Shown here in pieces: positions 35,467-45,654 of a stretch of DNA of 64,000 nt. The stretch is from NCBI RefSeq assembly GCF_009296025.1, contig NZ_CP045178.1, positions 3,596,001 to 3,660,000 of the forward strand, in the 5' to 3' direction. Position numbers and translations under genes: made by a program. The notes beneath the pieces were generated by a model that was given only the letters and a program-made list of their open reading frames with translations, searched no databases and was not told the origin of the DNA. This stretch comes from Streptomyces tsukubensis (GTDB lineage Bacteria > Actinomycetota > Actinomycetes > Streptomycetales > Streptomycetaceae). Position 1 is the first letter of the stretch, and each line of letters begins with the position of its first letter.

Positions 35467-38073
35467 ATGACGCAGCGGGCACACACCGACAAAGGAGACT
35501 CCGAGCCGCGCGGCCCCGGGGGCCCTGGGCAGGGTGCGCCCGGCTCGCCCGCGAGCGACGCGGGGGCCGAACCCGACCCGGTGCGTCCTGTGCCGGAGCC
35601 GGACGGGGGCGATGACGGCGCCCCTGACAGGCGGACCGGGCTGTCCACCGCCGAGGTGGCGGAGCGGGTCGCACGCGGCGAGGTCAACGACATCCCCGTA
35701 CACAGTTCGCGCTCGCTCTCCGAGATCGTCCGCTCGAACGTCCTCACCCGCTTCAACGCGATCATCGGCGTCCTCTGGCTGATCACCCTCGCGGTCGCCC
35801 CCATTCAGGACGCCCTCTTCGGCTTCGTGATCATCGCCAACACCGGTATCGGCATCATCCAGGAGCTGCGCGCCAAGAAGACGCTGGACAGCCTCGCGGT
35901 GGTCGGCGAGAGCCGGCCGACGGTCCGCCGGGACGGGCGGGCGGCGGAGATCGCGACCTCGGAGATCGTGCTCGGCGACCTCATCGAGGTCGGACCCGGC
36001 GACAAGATCCTGGTCGACGGCGAGATCGCGGAGGCGGACGGCCTTGAGATCGACGAGTCGCTGCTGACCGGGGAGGCCGACCCGGTGGTGAAGCAGTCGG
36101 GCGAGGCCGTCATGTCGGGCAGCTTCGTGGTCGCGGGCGGCGGCGCCTTCACCGCGACCAGGGTCGGGCGGGAGGCGTACGCGGCGCGGCTCGCCGAGGA
36201 GGCGTCCCGCTTCACCCTCGTCCACTCGGAGCTGCGCTCCGGGATCAGCACCATCCTCAAGTACGTCACCTGGATGATGGTGCCGACGGCGATCGGCTTG
36301 ATCATCAGCCAGCTGGTGGTGAAGGACAACGACTTCAAGGAGTCCGTCGCGAGGACCGCGGGCGGCATCGTGCCGATGGTCCCCGAAGGGCTCGTCCTAC
36401 TCACCTCCGTGGCCTTCGCGATCGGTGTCGTACGGCTCGGCAACAAACAGTGCCTCGTGCAGGAACTGCCCGCGATCGAGGGTCTCGCCCGCGTCGACAC
36501 GGTCTGCCTCGACAAGACGGGCACCCTCACCGAGGGCGGCATGGACGTCACGGAGGTACGGGCCCTGACTGCCACCGGCACATCCGGCACGTCCGACTCC
36601 GATACCGGCTCAGGTACCGCGTCCGGGGCCGACGCCTCCGACGCCCCCGACGCCCACTCCGCCGAGACCTCCTCGGCCGAAACCGCCTACATCGGCAGGG
36701 TGCTCGGCGCGCTCGGCGCCTCCGACCCCCGGCCCAACGCCAGCCTCCAGGCCATCATCGAGTCCTACCCGGAGACGACCGGCTGGAAGGCCACCGGCAC
36801 ACTCCCCTTCTCGTCCGCCCGCAAGTACAGCGGCGCCGCCTTCACCGAGGACGACGGGACGACGAGCACCTGGCTGCTCGGCGCACCCGACGTACTGCTC
36901 GGCGCGGACGATCCGGCCCTCGCCGAGACGGAGGAGCTGAACCACCAGGGGCTACGGGTCCTGCTGCTGGCCCGTGCGGACGGCGCCGAGCTGGACGACC
37001 CGAAGGCCGGATCGATCGCGACCCCCACCGCGCTGGTCGTCCTTGAGCAGCGGCTACGGCCCGACGCCACCGAGACACTGCGCTACTTCGCGGAGCAGAA
37101 CGTCGACGCGAAGGTCATCTCGGGCGACAACGCCGTCTCGGTCGGCGCGGTCGCCGCCAAACTCGGGCTGCCGGGCGCCGAGCGGACCTACGACGCGCGG
37201 GAACTCCCCGAAGAACCGGCCGAGATGGCACGCGCCATCGAGGAGAACACCGTCTTCGGCCGGGTCACCCCGCAGCAGAAACGCGATATGGTCGCCGCCC
37301 TCCAGTCCAGCGGCCACACCGTGGCGATGACCGGGGACGGCGTCAACGACGTACTCGCCCTCAAGGACTCGGACGTCGGCGTCTCCATGGGCTCGGGCTC
37401 GGAGGCGACCCGCGCGGTGGCGCAGATCGTCCTCCTCAACAACAGTTTCGCGACGCTCCCCTCGGTCGTCGCCGAGGGCCGCAGGGTCATCGGCAACATC
37501 ACGCGGGTGGCGACGCTGTTCCTGGTCAAGACCGTGTATTCGGTTCTGCTCGCCCTGCTGACGGTCTGCTTCCAGGTCGAGTACCCGTTCCTGCCGCGCC
37601 ACCTGACGCTGCTGTCGACGCTGACGATCGGCGTCCCCGCCTTCTTCCTCGCGCTGGCACCGAACAAGGAACGGGCCAAGCCGCACTTCGTCCGCCGCGT
37701 CATGCGCTATGCCATCCCGTGCGGCCTGCTGGCGGGCGGGGCGACCTTCGTGACGTATCTGCTCGCCCGCCACCACTACTCTGGCCCCGGCTCCCTGGCG
37801 GCGGAGACCAGCGCCGCGACCCTGACGCTCTTCCTCATCTCCATGTGGGTCCTGGCGATAGTGGCCCGCCCCTACACGTGGTGGCGGGTCCTGCTGGTCG
37901 CCGCGATGGGCTTCGCGTTCGTCCTGGTGCTCGCCGTCCCGTGGCTCCAGCACTTCTTCGCCCTGAAGCTGGTGGGAGCGACGATGCCGTGGACCGCGGT
38001 CCTGGTCGCCGCGGTCGCGTCGGCCGTCCTGGAGGGGCTGTGGCGGTGGGCGGGGCGCCGGTTCCCTGAGTGA
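35467..38073 (+). CDS. Cation-translocating P-type ATPase, CtpE-like
   Basis: 868 aa. Actuator motif L-L-T-G-E-A-D-P-V, membrane motif M-V-P-E-G-L-V-L-L-T-S-V-A-F-A, phosphorylated Asp349 in D-K-T-G-T-L-T, hinge T-G-D-G-V-N-D-V-L-A-L-K-D-S-D-V-G. No N-terminal metal-binding CXXC domain, and the PEGL core differs from the CPC of copper pumps, so it is an alkali/alkaline-earth type; mycobacterial CtpE (calcium) is the closest type I recognise. About 65 N-terminal residues and a segment after the phosphorylation site (Ser/Asp/Ala-rich) are low complexity. ATG 35467 lies seven bases after TACCGT, so the transcript may be leaderless. Confidence 0.88.
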   Translation: MTQRAHTDKGDSEPRGPGGPGQGAPGSPASDAGAEPDPVRPVPEPDGGDDGAPDRRTGLSTAEVAERVARGEVNDIPVHSSRSLSEIVRSNVLTRFNAIIGVLWLITLAVAPIQDALFGFVIIANTGIGIIQELRAKKTLDSLAVVGESRPTVRRDGRAAEIATSEIVLGDLIEVGPGDKILVDGEIAEADGLEIDESLLTGEADPVVKQSGEAVMSGSFVVAGGGAFTATRVGREAYAARLAEEASRFTLVHSELRSGISTILKYVTWMMVPTAIGLIISQLVVKDNDFKESVARTAGGIVPMVPEGLVLLTSVAFAIGVVRLGNKQCLVQELPAIEGLARVDTVCLDKTGTLTEGGMDVTEVRALTATGTSGTSDSDTGSGTASGADASDAPDAHSAETSSAETAYIGRVLGALGASDPRPNASLQAIIESYPETTGWKATGTLPFSSARKYSGAAFTEDDGTTSTWLLGAPDVLLGADDPALAETEELNHQGLRVLLLARADGAELDDPKAGSIATPTALVVLEQRLRPDATETLRYFAEQNVDAKVISGDNAVSVGAVAAKLGLPGAERTYDARELPEEPAEMARAIEENTVFGRVTPQQKRDMVAALQSSGHTVAMTGDGVNDVLALKDSDVGVSMGSGSEATRAVAQIVLLNNSFATLPSVVAEGRRVIGNITRVATLFLVKTVYSVLLALLTVCFQVEYPFLPRHLTLLSTLTIGVPAFFLALAPNKERAKPHFVRRVMRYAIPCGLLAGGATFVTYLLARHHYSGPGSLAAETSAATLTLFLISMWVLAIVARPYTWWRVLLVAAMGFAFVLVLAVPWLQHFFALKLVGATMPWTAVLVAAVASAVLEGLWRWAGRRFPE

Positions 38074-38173
38074 GGGGCGCGTGACGGGGACGGGGTGCGG
38101 CGCCCCGGCGGTGGGGGCGTGACCTCTCGCGTGCCACCACCCCCACCGACCCCTCAGCCGGGTCTCCGCCGGC

Positions 38174-41100
38174 TCAGTCGAACCAGCGGTCCCGCTCCAA
38201 CTCCTCCGTGCGGGACGGGTCCTCAAGGAGCGCCGCCACCTCGAAGCGGCGCGGCCACTGCCCCACCGCCCAGGCCAGCCCCGCCGCGACGCCCTCCAGG
38301 GTGGCCGCGTGCACCGTCCCGTCGGGGGTCCTGCGCCAGTCCAACGCCGTGCCGCCCGCGATCAGTTCCTCGTGCTCGACGTAGAACTCCGGGGTGGCGG
38401 GGCCCAGCAGGACCCGCACCGAGTCGGGCACCGGGTGGCTCGTGCCCGGTTCCGCCACCTCCGCGGTGACCGTCTCGCTCACCCTGCGGACCTGCAACAG
38501 CTCGGCCAGTTCCGCCGCCCGCGCGGGCGGGACGGGCAGCAGCGCCCGGCCCTCCGTCAACGGCAGCAGGTCAGGTGCGTCCGCGACCAGTGCCTCCGCC
38601 GCGTCAACCACCCGCACCTCGCCGTCAACCACGGCACGCAACTCGTCCGGCAGGGTCACTTCCTCGGGGTCGACATCGGCGAGCGCCCCGTACAGCCCGT
38701 GCAACCGCGCGGCCAGGACGGGGCGGTCCTGGTCCGCGAGCCGGTCGAGCAACTCGGCGGCGCCGCCCGGCTCGTCGAGGAGCGCGGCCACCGAAGTCCG
38801 CACCCCCAGGGCCCGCAGCACCTGGGCGTCCTCGAATCCGGCCGCGTCCACCTCGTCGTACAACCCCGCGAGCAGTTCGTCCCCGCCGACCGCGCGGAGC
38901 CCCGCGGGGCGGCGGCCGTCGAGCACCGGGTGGCCGCGCAGCCACCATGCCGTGTAGGGCCGTACCGACTCGGTCGTACCGTCGGGCAGCAGGACCCGTA
39001 CCGGCTGGGAGAGCGCGTCCCGCAGCGGCGGCTTCGACAGCAGCGCGAGCGCCTGCGGCCAGCGGTCCTCGTCCACCAGGTCCAGATCGCGTACGGCGAC
39101 GAGTTCGGTGGCGACCGGCGGCACCGGGGAGTCGGGGAGCCGGTCGAGTACGTCCTCGCACCACACGTCCACCGCGTCGAGCAGCCCAGGATCGTCGGGC
39201 TCCGCGTAGTCGCCCTCGCGCGGCTCCAGCTCGTCCGGGTCGAGTACGACGTCGTTCGCCCGCACCAGCGCGAAGTTCACGAGCACACCGCAGGCCGCGA
39301 GGGGACGCTCGCCCCAGCGGGCCGCCACCTCCTGGTCGACAGCGGCGAGCGCGCCCTCACGCATGACCTGCGCGAAAGCACCTCCCGGCAGCACGAGTTC
39401 ACCTGCGGGGGCCAGTTCGCCGTCCTCGTCGGGCAGCGCCAGCGCGCCGAGCCACGGCTCGTCGCCCACGTCGAGACCCGCGTCCCGTACGAGGGCGAGG
39501 ACCAGCTCGGCCAGTTCCTCCGCGTCGGGCGCGCTCTGCTCACCGAGACCGTCGTCCCAGCCCTCGTCGTCGAGTGAGGCGGCGACGGCGGCCCGTACCT
39601 GCGGAGTCGTCAGTACGGCTCGCGGCGAGGCCGGCAGCGCGCCCAGTTTCTCCAGCAGGGGGTGGGCGGCGGCGGGATGGGCGATCTTCAGGCCGAGCCT
39701 GGCCAGGGCCGCGAGGTCGGGCCCGGTCTCACCGCCCCGACCGGGGCCGTTCCCGCTGTGGGAGCCGTTCTCGTCGTCGCGGCCGGTCGCGCCGTACCCG
39801 TCGCCGTCGGCCGCCCCGTACCGGGTGCTCCCGCCCTGCGAACCCTGCGCCTGCGGCCCGCCCCAGGTGCCGGGCGGTGGCAGCAGGATCGCGCGGGGAC
39901 CGATCGCCGTCCGTCCCGAGGCCAGCGGCACGGGCAGCCCCGTGAGCCGGTCCGGGTCGATGCCCGCGAGGCTTTCGTACAGCGTGTGCCACCAGGAAGG
40001 CGCGCGCTCCATACCGGCGAGCCGGTCCACCGCCTCGGTCAGCGGGACCCGCGCGATACCCAGCGTGCGCAGCGCGGGGCTGCGTTCAAGACCCCCGGGC
40101 AGCAGGCTGGGAAGCACCTCGGCGAGGACCGTGACGGTCTCCGCGCCTACCCCCTCGACCACCTCCGCCTCGATGGGCCGCAGCGCCACGTACTGGCCCG
40201 GTTCCTCCCCTTCGTGCGGGAGCGCCGGAGGGAGGAACGCCGTGCGGGGCAGCCGGTCGACAATCGCCGCGCGGAGCTTTCCGTCGAGTTCGGCCTTGCC
40301 GAGCGGGCCTGGGACCAGGTCGAGGATGGACTCGGTGACCGGCTGCCAGTCGGCGAGGAGTTCCGCGTAGGCGTCGGCGGCCCGCTCCACGAGGAAGTCG
40401 GTGATCGGCCCGGGGGCCGCGTGGCGCCTCGCCGTGTCGAGGGGCAGGGTCGTGATGAGGAGGGCGGGCACGCCGAGCGGTTCGTCGCTGGGGGTCGGGG
40501 CGTGCACCACGGGGGCGGTGCGCGGTTCCTCCGGGGCGCCCTCGCTGTCTACGGGGACGGCCCAGGTCACCGCCCAGAAGGGGCGCGCGCGTTCCTCCAC
40601 GGGGCGCCCCGCGAGCAGCCCCGCGTCGAGGGGTCCTCCGTGGCTGACCGTGCGCCACCGCCGTACCTCCCCGTCGTCCTCGATCACCGTGTGCGGGCCG
40701 TCCACGCGGCGCCGCAGCACACGTGTGCCGTCCGGCGTCTCCACGACGATCTCCTCCAGCCCCGGCAGGGTCAGCAGCAACGCGTCGTCGATCCCGGCGA
40801 GCAGCCGCGTCACCAGGTCCTCGGCGACGGCGTCACGCAGCGGGAGGATGACGACCGTGTCGTACCCCTCGGGTGCCATGCCCTCCGCGGGGAACGGCAG
40901 CCTCAACAGCGGTACGTGGCCGTCGCGGCGCCGCACCTCCTCGTCCAGGGCCGGGTCGCCGAGGGCGCGCACCGCCTCCCGTGACTCCTGTAGGGACCAG
41001 CGCACACCGCCCGTCCTCGCCACCACGGCGGGCTCGTCGGTCACGGCGAGCACGGCCGCGAACCCGACACCGAAGCGGCCCACGGTCCCCGTACCGTCCT

Positions 41101-41458
41101 CGCGTTTGGCCGAGGCCCGCAGCGTGGAGAGCGACTCGACGCCCGCCTCGTCCAGCGCGGCGCCGGAGTTGGCGACGGCCAGCACCGGCGGGTTGTCGCC
41201 CTCGGAGTCACGCAGCGCGATCCGCAGCCGCCCTGGGACGCCCGCGCGGGCCGCGGCGTCGGCGGCGTTCTGCGCCAGCTCGACCACGACACGGTCCCGG
41301 TAGCCGCCCAGCGCCAGGTCCTCCTCGGCGTTGGCGTCCTCCCGCAGCCGCGCGGCCGAGGCGGCCCAGGCACCGAGCACCGCGCCCCGCAGCCTGCCGG
41401 TCCCGAACACATCGGTACCTTCTGCGGCGGGCCGCACGAATTCCGTCACGGTGCTCAC
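38174..41458 (-). CDS. Large sacsin/Hsp90-type ATP-binding protein
   Basis: 1094 aa. The N-terminal 200 residues form a GHKL ATPase: V-V-V-E-L-A-Q-N-A-A-D-A-A (N-box), then V-A-N-S-G-A-A-L (G1) and G-R-F-G-V-G-F-A-A-V-L (G2), as in Hsp90 and sacsin. The remaining 850 residues are helical and Glu/Leu/Asp-rich without other catalytic motifs, with a Gly/Asp/Ser-rich linker near residues 530-575. It is usually annotated as a sacsin N-terminal domain protein. A chaperone-like, ATP-driven role is inferred; clients are unknown. Neighbours (CtpE pump, DUF3027) give no pathway. Confidence 0.85.
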   Translation of the reverse strand: MSTVTEFVRPAAEGTDVFGTGRLRGAVLGAWAASAARLREDANAEEDLALGGYRDRVVVELAQNAADAAARAGVPGRLRIALRDSEGDNPPVLAVANSGAALDEAGVESLSTLRASAKREDGTGTVGRFGVGFAAVLAVTDEPAVVARTGGVRWSLQESREAVRALGDPALDEEVRRRDGHVPLLRLPFPAEGMAPEGYDTVVILPLRDAVAEDLVTRLLAGIDDALLLTLPGLEEIVVETPDGTRVLRRRVDGPHTVIEDDGEVRRWRTVSHGGPLDAGLLAGRPVEERARPFWAVTWAVPVDSEGAPEEPRTAPVVHAPTPSDEPLGVPALLITTLPLDTARRHAAPGPITDFLVERAADAYAELLADWQPVTESILDLVPGPLGKAELDGKLRAAIVDRLPRTAFLPPALPHEGEEPGQYVALRPIEAEVVEGVGAETVTVLAEVLPSLLPGGLERSPALRTLGIARVPLTEAVDRLAGMERAPSWWHTLYESLAGIDPDRLTGLPVPLASGRTAIGPRAILLPPPGTWGGPQAQGSQGGSTRYGAADGDGYGATGRDDENGSHSGNGPGRGGETGPDLAALARLGLKIAHPAAAHPLLEKLGALPASPRAVLTTPQVRAAVAASLDDEGWDDGLGEQSAPDAEELAELVLALVRDAGLDVGDEPWLGALALPDEDGELAPAGELVLPGGAFAQVMREGALAAVDQEVAARWGERPLAACGVLVNFALVRANDVVLDPDELEPREGDYAEPDDPGLLDAVDVWCEDVLDRLPDSPVPPVATELVAVRDLDLVDEDRWPQALALLSKPPLRDALSQPVRVLLPDGTTESVRPYTAWWLRGHPVLDGRRPAGLRAVGGDELLAGLYDEVDAAGFEDAQVLRALGVRTSVAALLDEPGGAAELLDRLADQDRPVLAARLHGLYGALADVDPEEVTLPDELRAVVDGEVRVVDAAEALVADAPDLLPLTEGRALLPVPPARAAELAELLQVRRVSETVTAEVAEPGTSHPVPDSVRVLLGPATPEFYVEHEELIAGGTALDWRRTPDGTVHAATLEGVAAGLAWAVGQWPRRFEVAALLEDPSRTEELERDRWFD

Positions 41459-41880
41459 TCCTCGTCACTGGGCACGGTGCCCATCCCTGTAGCCGTTGCC
41501 GATTCCGGGGATCTCATTCCGGGATCCCATTCCGCGATCTCGTCGCGGGGTCAGGCGCACGAAGGTACCCCGAGTGGCCGAGCCGTCGCGCCGGGCCGTC
41601 GCACCCGCCCGTCACTCCGGGCCGCCACACCGTTCCGTCCCGCCGGTCCCGCACACGCGTCCGTCACCCCGGGCCGGCCCGGCCCGGACTCACGGCGGTA
41701 CGGAACGGCCGCGTATGTGCGGGTGCGGTGCGCGCCCGGTCCGTGCGCCCGGTCCGCCCCGGTTCTGGCCGCCGCGCGCCTGCCCCCGGTGAGGTCTGGG
41801 GCACAGCGCCAGTGCGGTGGGCCCACCGGGCGCGGGAAACCCAAGTGACGGCGGACGCTGACCCGTTGAGGGGCCCCTGA
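41459..41880. other. Gap with ATTCCGGGATC repeats
   Basis: 422 bp between the sacsin-like gene and the small frame at 41881. At about 41500-41545 three ATTCCGGGATC-like words recur. Further right is GC-rich sequence with no convincing frame. It presumably holds the sacsin-like gene's promoter. Confidence 0.45.
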
Positions 41881-42192
41881 ATGTCCGTGACCAAGCGTCT
41901 TCTGCGTAGCGCGGCGACCGCGACCTGCGCGGGGCCGCTGCTCGCCGGTCCCGGGATCGACTCCGTCTCCGTGGCCTTCTCCGCCGCGCGGGGTTCCTCC
42001 GCCGGACCCGCCTCGACGAGTTCCGCCGACGGGTCCGGCACGGGCGGCATGGCCGATACGGACAGCAAGGGCGACATGGGCGATATGAGCAGTACGGGCG
42101 GCACGGGCGGCACGGGAGGCACGCCGAGTGGGTCCCTGAGCGGCCTCACCAAGGGCGGGGCCTCGCGGGAGGCACGGGAGCGGGGCGGGTAG
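41881..42192 (+). CDS. Possible small secreted Gly/Ser/Thr-rich protein
   Basis: 103 aa from ATG 41881. The N-terminus K-R-L-L-R-S-A-A-T-A-T-C-A-G-P-L-L-A resembles a weak export signal. The rest is Gly/Ser/Thr/Asp-rich (S-T-G-G-T-G-G-T-G-G-T). Third codon positions are almost all G or C, favouring this strand over the opposite frames. No family recognised; it could also be a non-expressed low-complexity frame. Confidence 0.45.
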   Translation: MSVTKRLLRSAATATCAGPLLAGPGIDSVSVAFSAARGSSAGPASTSSADGSGTGGMADTDSKGDMGDMSSTGGTGGTGGTPSGSLSGLTKGGASREARERGG

Positions 42193-42331
42193 TGGGGTGC
42201 GGGTAGCGGGTGTGCGAGGGGCGGACCTCATCGCGATCGGGCGCCCGGCACGGGTCACCCGAACGCGGTCACCCGCCCGGGATCACCCACCCTACGGAGA
42301 CCGCCCGCCCGGGATCATCCGACGGTGACCA

Positions 42332-42387
42332 CCCAGCCGTACTCACCCAGCCGTACTCACCCGGCCGTACTCACCCAGCCGTACTCA
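42332..42387. repeat. Four 14-bp tandem units after DUF3027
   Basis: CCCAGCCGTACTCA (or CCCGGCCGTACTCA) at 42332, 42346, 42360 and 42374, followed by decaying copies up to the DUF3027 stop codon. Confidence 0.92.
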
Positions 42388-42439
42388 CCCGGCCGTGCCC
42401 GCCCGGCCGTGAGATCACCCGGCCGTGGCCGTGGTCGCG

Positions 42440-43375
42440 TCACGCCCGCGGGCGTGCCCGCTGCTCCGCCTGGACCGAGGACTCCGCCGGAGTCACCGCA
42501 TCCACCTGGGCCCCAGGAGTCAACGGCATGTCGTCCGCCAGGGTCTCGTCGATCACCAGCTCCGCCGCCCGCGGGGGCTTCGGCATGACCGCCGCCTCCG
42601 AGTGGCCGCCGCAGCCGAAGTCGAGCGAGACCACATGGCCGTCGGCCGGGCCGAACTCGTTCGCGCAGACGCCGAACTCCTGGCCGAGCGAGCCGCCGAT
42701 CGATGCGAGGAACCCGCACGAGACGCAGGAGGCGGGGGCCGACTGCGCCATCTGGGTCTTCGAGCCGTACGACTCCTCCCAGCGGTCAGCGGCCGCGTGC
42801 AGGCCGTAGCGGGACAGCACCCTGGCCCTGCGCAGGCCCAGCTCGTTGGCGACGTCCGCGATGGAGCCGCGCAGGGGCGCCGTGGAGAGACGCGCGGGCG
42901 AGCCACCCGTGACCTCGGCGTCCTCCGCGTCCACGCGCTCCGCCAGCTCCTCGGAGAGGGCGGAGTTCGGCGGCGGCACGTCCTCGCCGGTGAAGCCGGG
43001 CTCCAGACGCAGGTCGTCCGCCTCGGTCGGCAGCAGGTCGCCGGGGCCCATGTCACCGGGGCGCAGCCGCTCGCTCCACGGCACCCACTCGGGCGCCAGC
43101 ATCGCGTCGGGTCCGGGCAGCAGCACCGTCTCGTCGAGGGTGACCAGCTTGGCCCTGGAGGCCCTCGTCACGGTGACGGCCCAGCGCCAGCCCCGGTAGG
43201 CGAAGTCCGTACTGGCGAAGAGGTGGGTGACCACCCGGTCCCCGTCCGCGACGGCTCCCAGGTGTTCGCCGACGACGCCGGGCGCGGCGGCCTCCTCGGC
43301 CTCGGCGCGCGCCAGATCGACCGCCTCGACACACAGTCGGTCAGGGGTGCGGCTTCGCGTTGTCGCTGCGCTCAC
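42440..43375 (-). CDS. DUF3027-domain protein
   Basis: 311 aa from GTG 43375 (S-A-A-T-T-R-S-R-T-P-D-R-L), with GTAGGAGAG upstream. Contains the family's E-W-V-P-W-S-E-R-L-R-P-G-D-M-G-P-G-D-L-L-P-T block and, near the C-terminus, C-V-S-C-G-F and C-G-G-H-S-E cysteine pairs that may bind zinc. Actinobacteria-specific, function unknown. It lies back to back with the MFS gene. Confidence 0.88.
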   Translation of the reverse strand: MSAATTRSRTPDRLCVEAVDLARAEAEEAAAPGVVGEHLGAVADGDRVVTHLFASTDFAYRGWRWAVTVTRASRAKLVTLDETVLLPGPDAMLAPEWVPWSERLRPGDMGPGDLLPTEADDLRLEPGFTGEDVPPPNSALSEELAERVDAEDAEVTGGSPARLSTAPLRGSIADVANELGLRRARVLSRYGLHAAADRWEESYGSKTQMAQSAPASCVSCGFLASIGGSLGQEFGVCANEFGPADGHVVSLDFGCGGHSEAAVMPKPPRAAELVIDETLADDMPLTPGAQVDAVTPAESSVQAEQRARPRA

Positions 43376-43819
43376 AGGTATCGCTTCTCTCCTACGCCGT
43401 CTCACGAGTGCGCCGTATTCCGTGGTACAGGACACGGACGGAGCGGACCTGGGGGCCGCGTCGACGTCCGCGCCCGATCGTCCTCGGGCGCACCTACGCC
43501 ATCCATTCTGCGGGATCGCGAAAGGGCGCGCGGCCAAGAACAACCGCCGCAGGCGCGCTACGCACGCTACCCTCTCCGCGGTCCACGGCCCACATGGACG
43601 TCCTACCGGACCGCGAAAGATCCTTGTCAAAGCCTTCTCCGCAGCGCCACATGGCCCTCAAAAAAATCGGAATTCTCCGTTCACCCCCACGGTGATTTTC
43701 AGCCCCGTCCGTCCATGACCTGCGGCGATCGTGGAGCCTTGGATCAGTAAACGGGCGGAGTAATCGTTCGTACGCGCGGTTGCCGCACTAGCGGGGCCCG
43801 CACGGGGCACTATGACGAG
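43376..43819. other. Divergent promoter region of DUF3027 and MFS genes
   Basis: 444 bp. A locally AT-rich run (about 43650-43700, with seven consecutive A) stands out; the start of the MFS gene is preceded by CACTAT six bases before GTG. No gene seen. Confidence 0.45.
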
Positions 43820-45430
43820 GTGACCACCGCAAGGTCGTCCGAGGGAACGTCGGGCCCCTACGAAGGACCGAGCACAGCCCGCAGGGCGGCTCGGTCGGTG
43901 GGCCGTGTGCTGCGCTCCCCCTTCACCGGAGCGGGCCGCTCCATCCGCCGTGTGACCCACGCCCACGGGGCCGGCGAGTCCGGTCTCGGCAAACTGATCG
44001 AGCTGCACGGCGTGAACGGCGCCGGCGACGTCATGATCACCGTGGCCCTCGCCTCGACGGTCTTCTTCGCCGTGCCGACGGACGAGGCGCGCGGGCGGGT
44101 CGCGCTGTATCTGGCGATCACCATGGCTCCCTTCACGCTGCTCGCCCCGGTGATCGGTCCGCTGCTCGACCGGATCCCGCACGGCAGGCGCGCCGCCATG
44201 GCCTCCGCCATGCTGGCCCGCGCGCTGCTCGCGCTCGTCCTGTCGGGAGCTGTGGTCACCGGCAGCCTCCAGCTCTACCCGGCGGCGCTCGGCGTTCTCG
44301 TCTCGTCCAAGGCGTACGGAGTGGTGCGCAGCGCCGTCGTGCCCAGGCTGCTGCCACCCCGTTTCTCGCTGGTCAAGGCCAATTCGCGAGTCACGCTCGG
44401 CGGGCTGCTCGCGACCGGCGTCGCCGCGCCCATCGGTGCGGGGCTCCAGGCGCTGGGGCCGCGCTGGCCGCTCTACGGGGCCTTCGTGATCTTCGTGTTC
44501 GGCATGTTCCTGTCGTTCTCGTTGCCCCACAAGGTGGACTCCGCCAAGGGCGAGCGGACCGCGCTGCTCGCCAACTCCGACGAGGAGGCGGCGGCCGCGG
44601 CGCGGAGCGCCGAGCGCGGTCCGGGGGCGGGGCCCGACCTCCGGAAGCACTCCGACGAGCTGGACCCGCACCCCGACGGGCGGGACCCGGATTACGACGG
44701 GCGGGACCCGGACCCCGACGGGCAGTACGCCGACCCCGACGGGCAGTACGCCGGTGGCCCACCCGTCGCGGACTCCTGCACCCCCGCGGGCCCCCGTTCA
44801 CCCACTGGCCCCCGTACCTCCTCGGGCAGAACGAGACGTCCCGGTCTGCGGTCCGTGGGGCCCACCGTCGCCTACGCGCTCGGGGCCAACGCCGCGCTGC
44901 GCGGGCTCTCCGGGTTCCTGATCTTCTTCCTCGCCTTTCTCCTGCGCGAACAGCCGCTCGGCGGGCAGAGCGCCGCCGTCTCCCTCGGCATGGTGGGCGT
45001 CGCCGCGGGCGGCGGCAACGCGCTCGGGACCGCCGTCGGCGCCTGGCTCAGGTCGCGGAAGCCCGAGGTGATCATCGTGACGGTCGTCGCCGTCGTCCTC
45101 GCGGTCGCCGTGACGGCAGCCGTCTTCTACGGTGCGCCGCTCGTGGTGGGGCTCGGCGCGTTCGCCGGTTTCGGCCAGGCCCTCGCGAAACTGTCCCTGG
45201 ACGCGCTGATCCAACGGGATGTGCCCGAGCTGGTCCGCACCTCCGCGTTCGCCCGTTCTGAGACGCTGCTACAGATGGCCTGGGTGCTCGGCGGCGCCAT
45301 CGGGATCGCCCTGCCCCTCAACGGCGTACTCGGCCTGTCGATCGCCGCGGGCATCGTCGCCCTCGGCTGGCTCGCCACCCTGCGGGGGTTGCTGACCTCG
45401 GCACACCACGGGCACCCACGGGTGGCGTGA
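43820..45430 (+). CDS. MFS transporter
   Basis: 536 aa. About 55 N-terminal residues are cytoplasmic, then twelve helices in two halves. The halves are joined by a long hydrophilic linker (residues about 245-345) with Asp-Pro-Asp-Gly reiterations such as D-P-D-G-Q-Y-A. The helix 2-3 loop has L-L-D-R-I-P-H-G-R-R, the MFS motif-A position. Substrate unknown. It starts the rightward group leading to DUF2771 and the menaquinone genes. Confidence 0.88.
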   Translation: MTTARSSEGTSGPYEGPSTARRAARSVGRVLRSPFTGAGRSIRRVTHAHGAGESGLGKLIELHGVNGAGDVMITVALASTVFFAVPTDEARGRVALYLAITMAPFTLLAPVIGPLLDRIPHGRRAAMASAMLARALLALVLSGAVVTGSLQLYPAALGVLVSSKAYGVVRSAVVPRLLPPRFSLVKANSRVTLGGLLATGVAAPIGAGLQALGPRWPLYGAFVIFVFGMFLSFSLPHKVDSAKGERTALLANSDEEAAAAARSAERGPGAGPDLRKHSDELDPHPDGRDPDYDGRDPDPDGQYADPDGQYAGGPPVADSCTPAGPRSPTGPRTSSGRTRRPGLRSVGPTVAYALGANAALRGLSGFLIFFLAFLLREQPLGGQSAAVSLGMVGVAAGGGNALGTAVGAWLRSRKPEVIIVTVVAVVLAVAVTAAVFYGAPLVVGLGAFAGFGQALAKLSLDALIQRDVPELVRTSAFARSETLLQMAWVLGGAIGIALPLNGVLGLSIAAGIVALGWLATLRGLLTSAHHGHPRVA

Positions 45431-45654
45431 GCCGACCGCGGCACGTCACAGGCACCAACAGGTGCCCGTGCGCCGACCTCGGCACCCCGCGGACCCCCAC
45501 GGGTGGCGTGACCGGGCGCCCAGCGGCCCGGCCGCCCGCCGCGCCGCCCGTCACTCCGGCCCGTCCCCTTGGTGGGCCGCACCCCATCGCGTACGCCACG
45601 CCCCGCCGTACCCCTCCTGGCGTGTGCCGACGTGTGGCCAGATAACCTTCGCCC

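Noticed and set aside
41664..42152. Reverse-strand frame of 162 codons opposite the small secreted candidate
   Set aside because: Proline-rich repeats and poor third-position GC compared with the forward frame at 41881.
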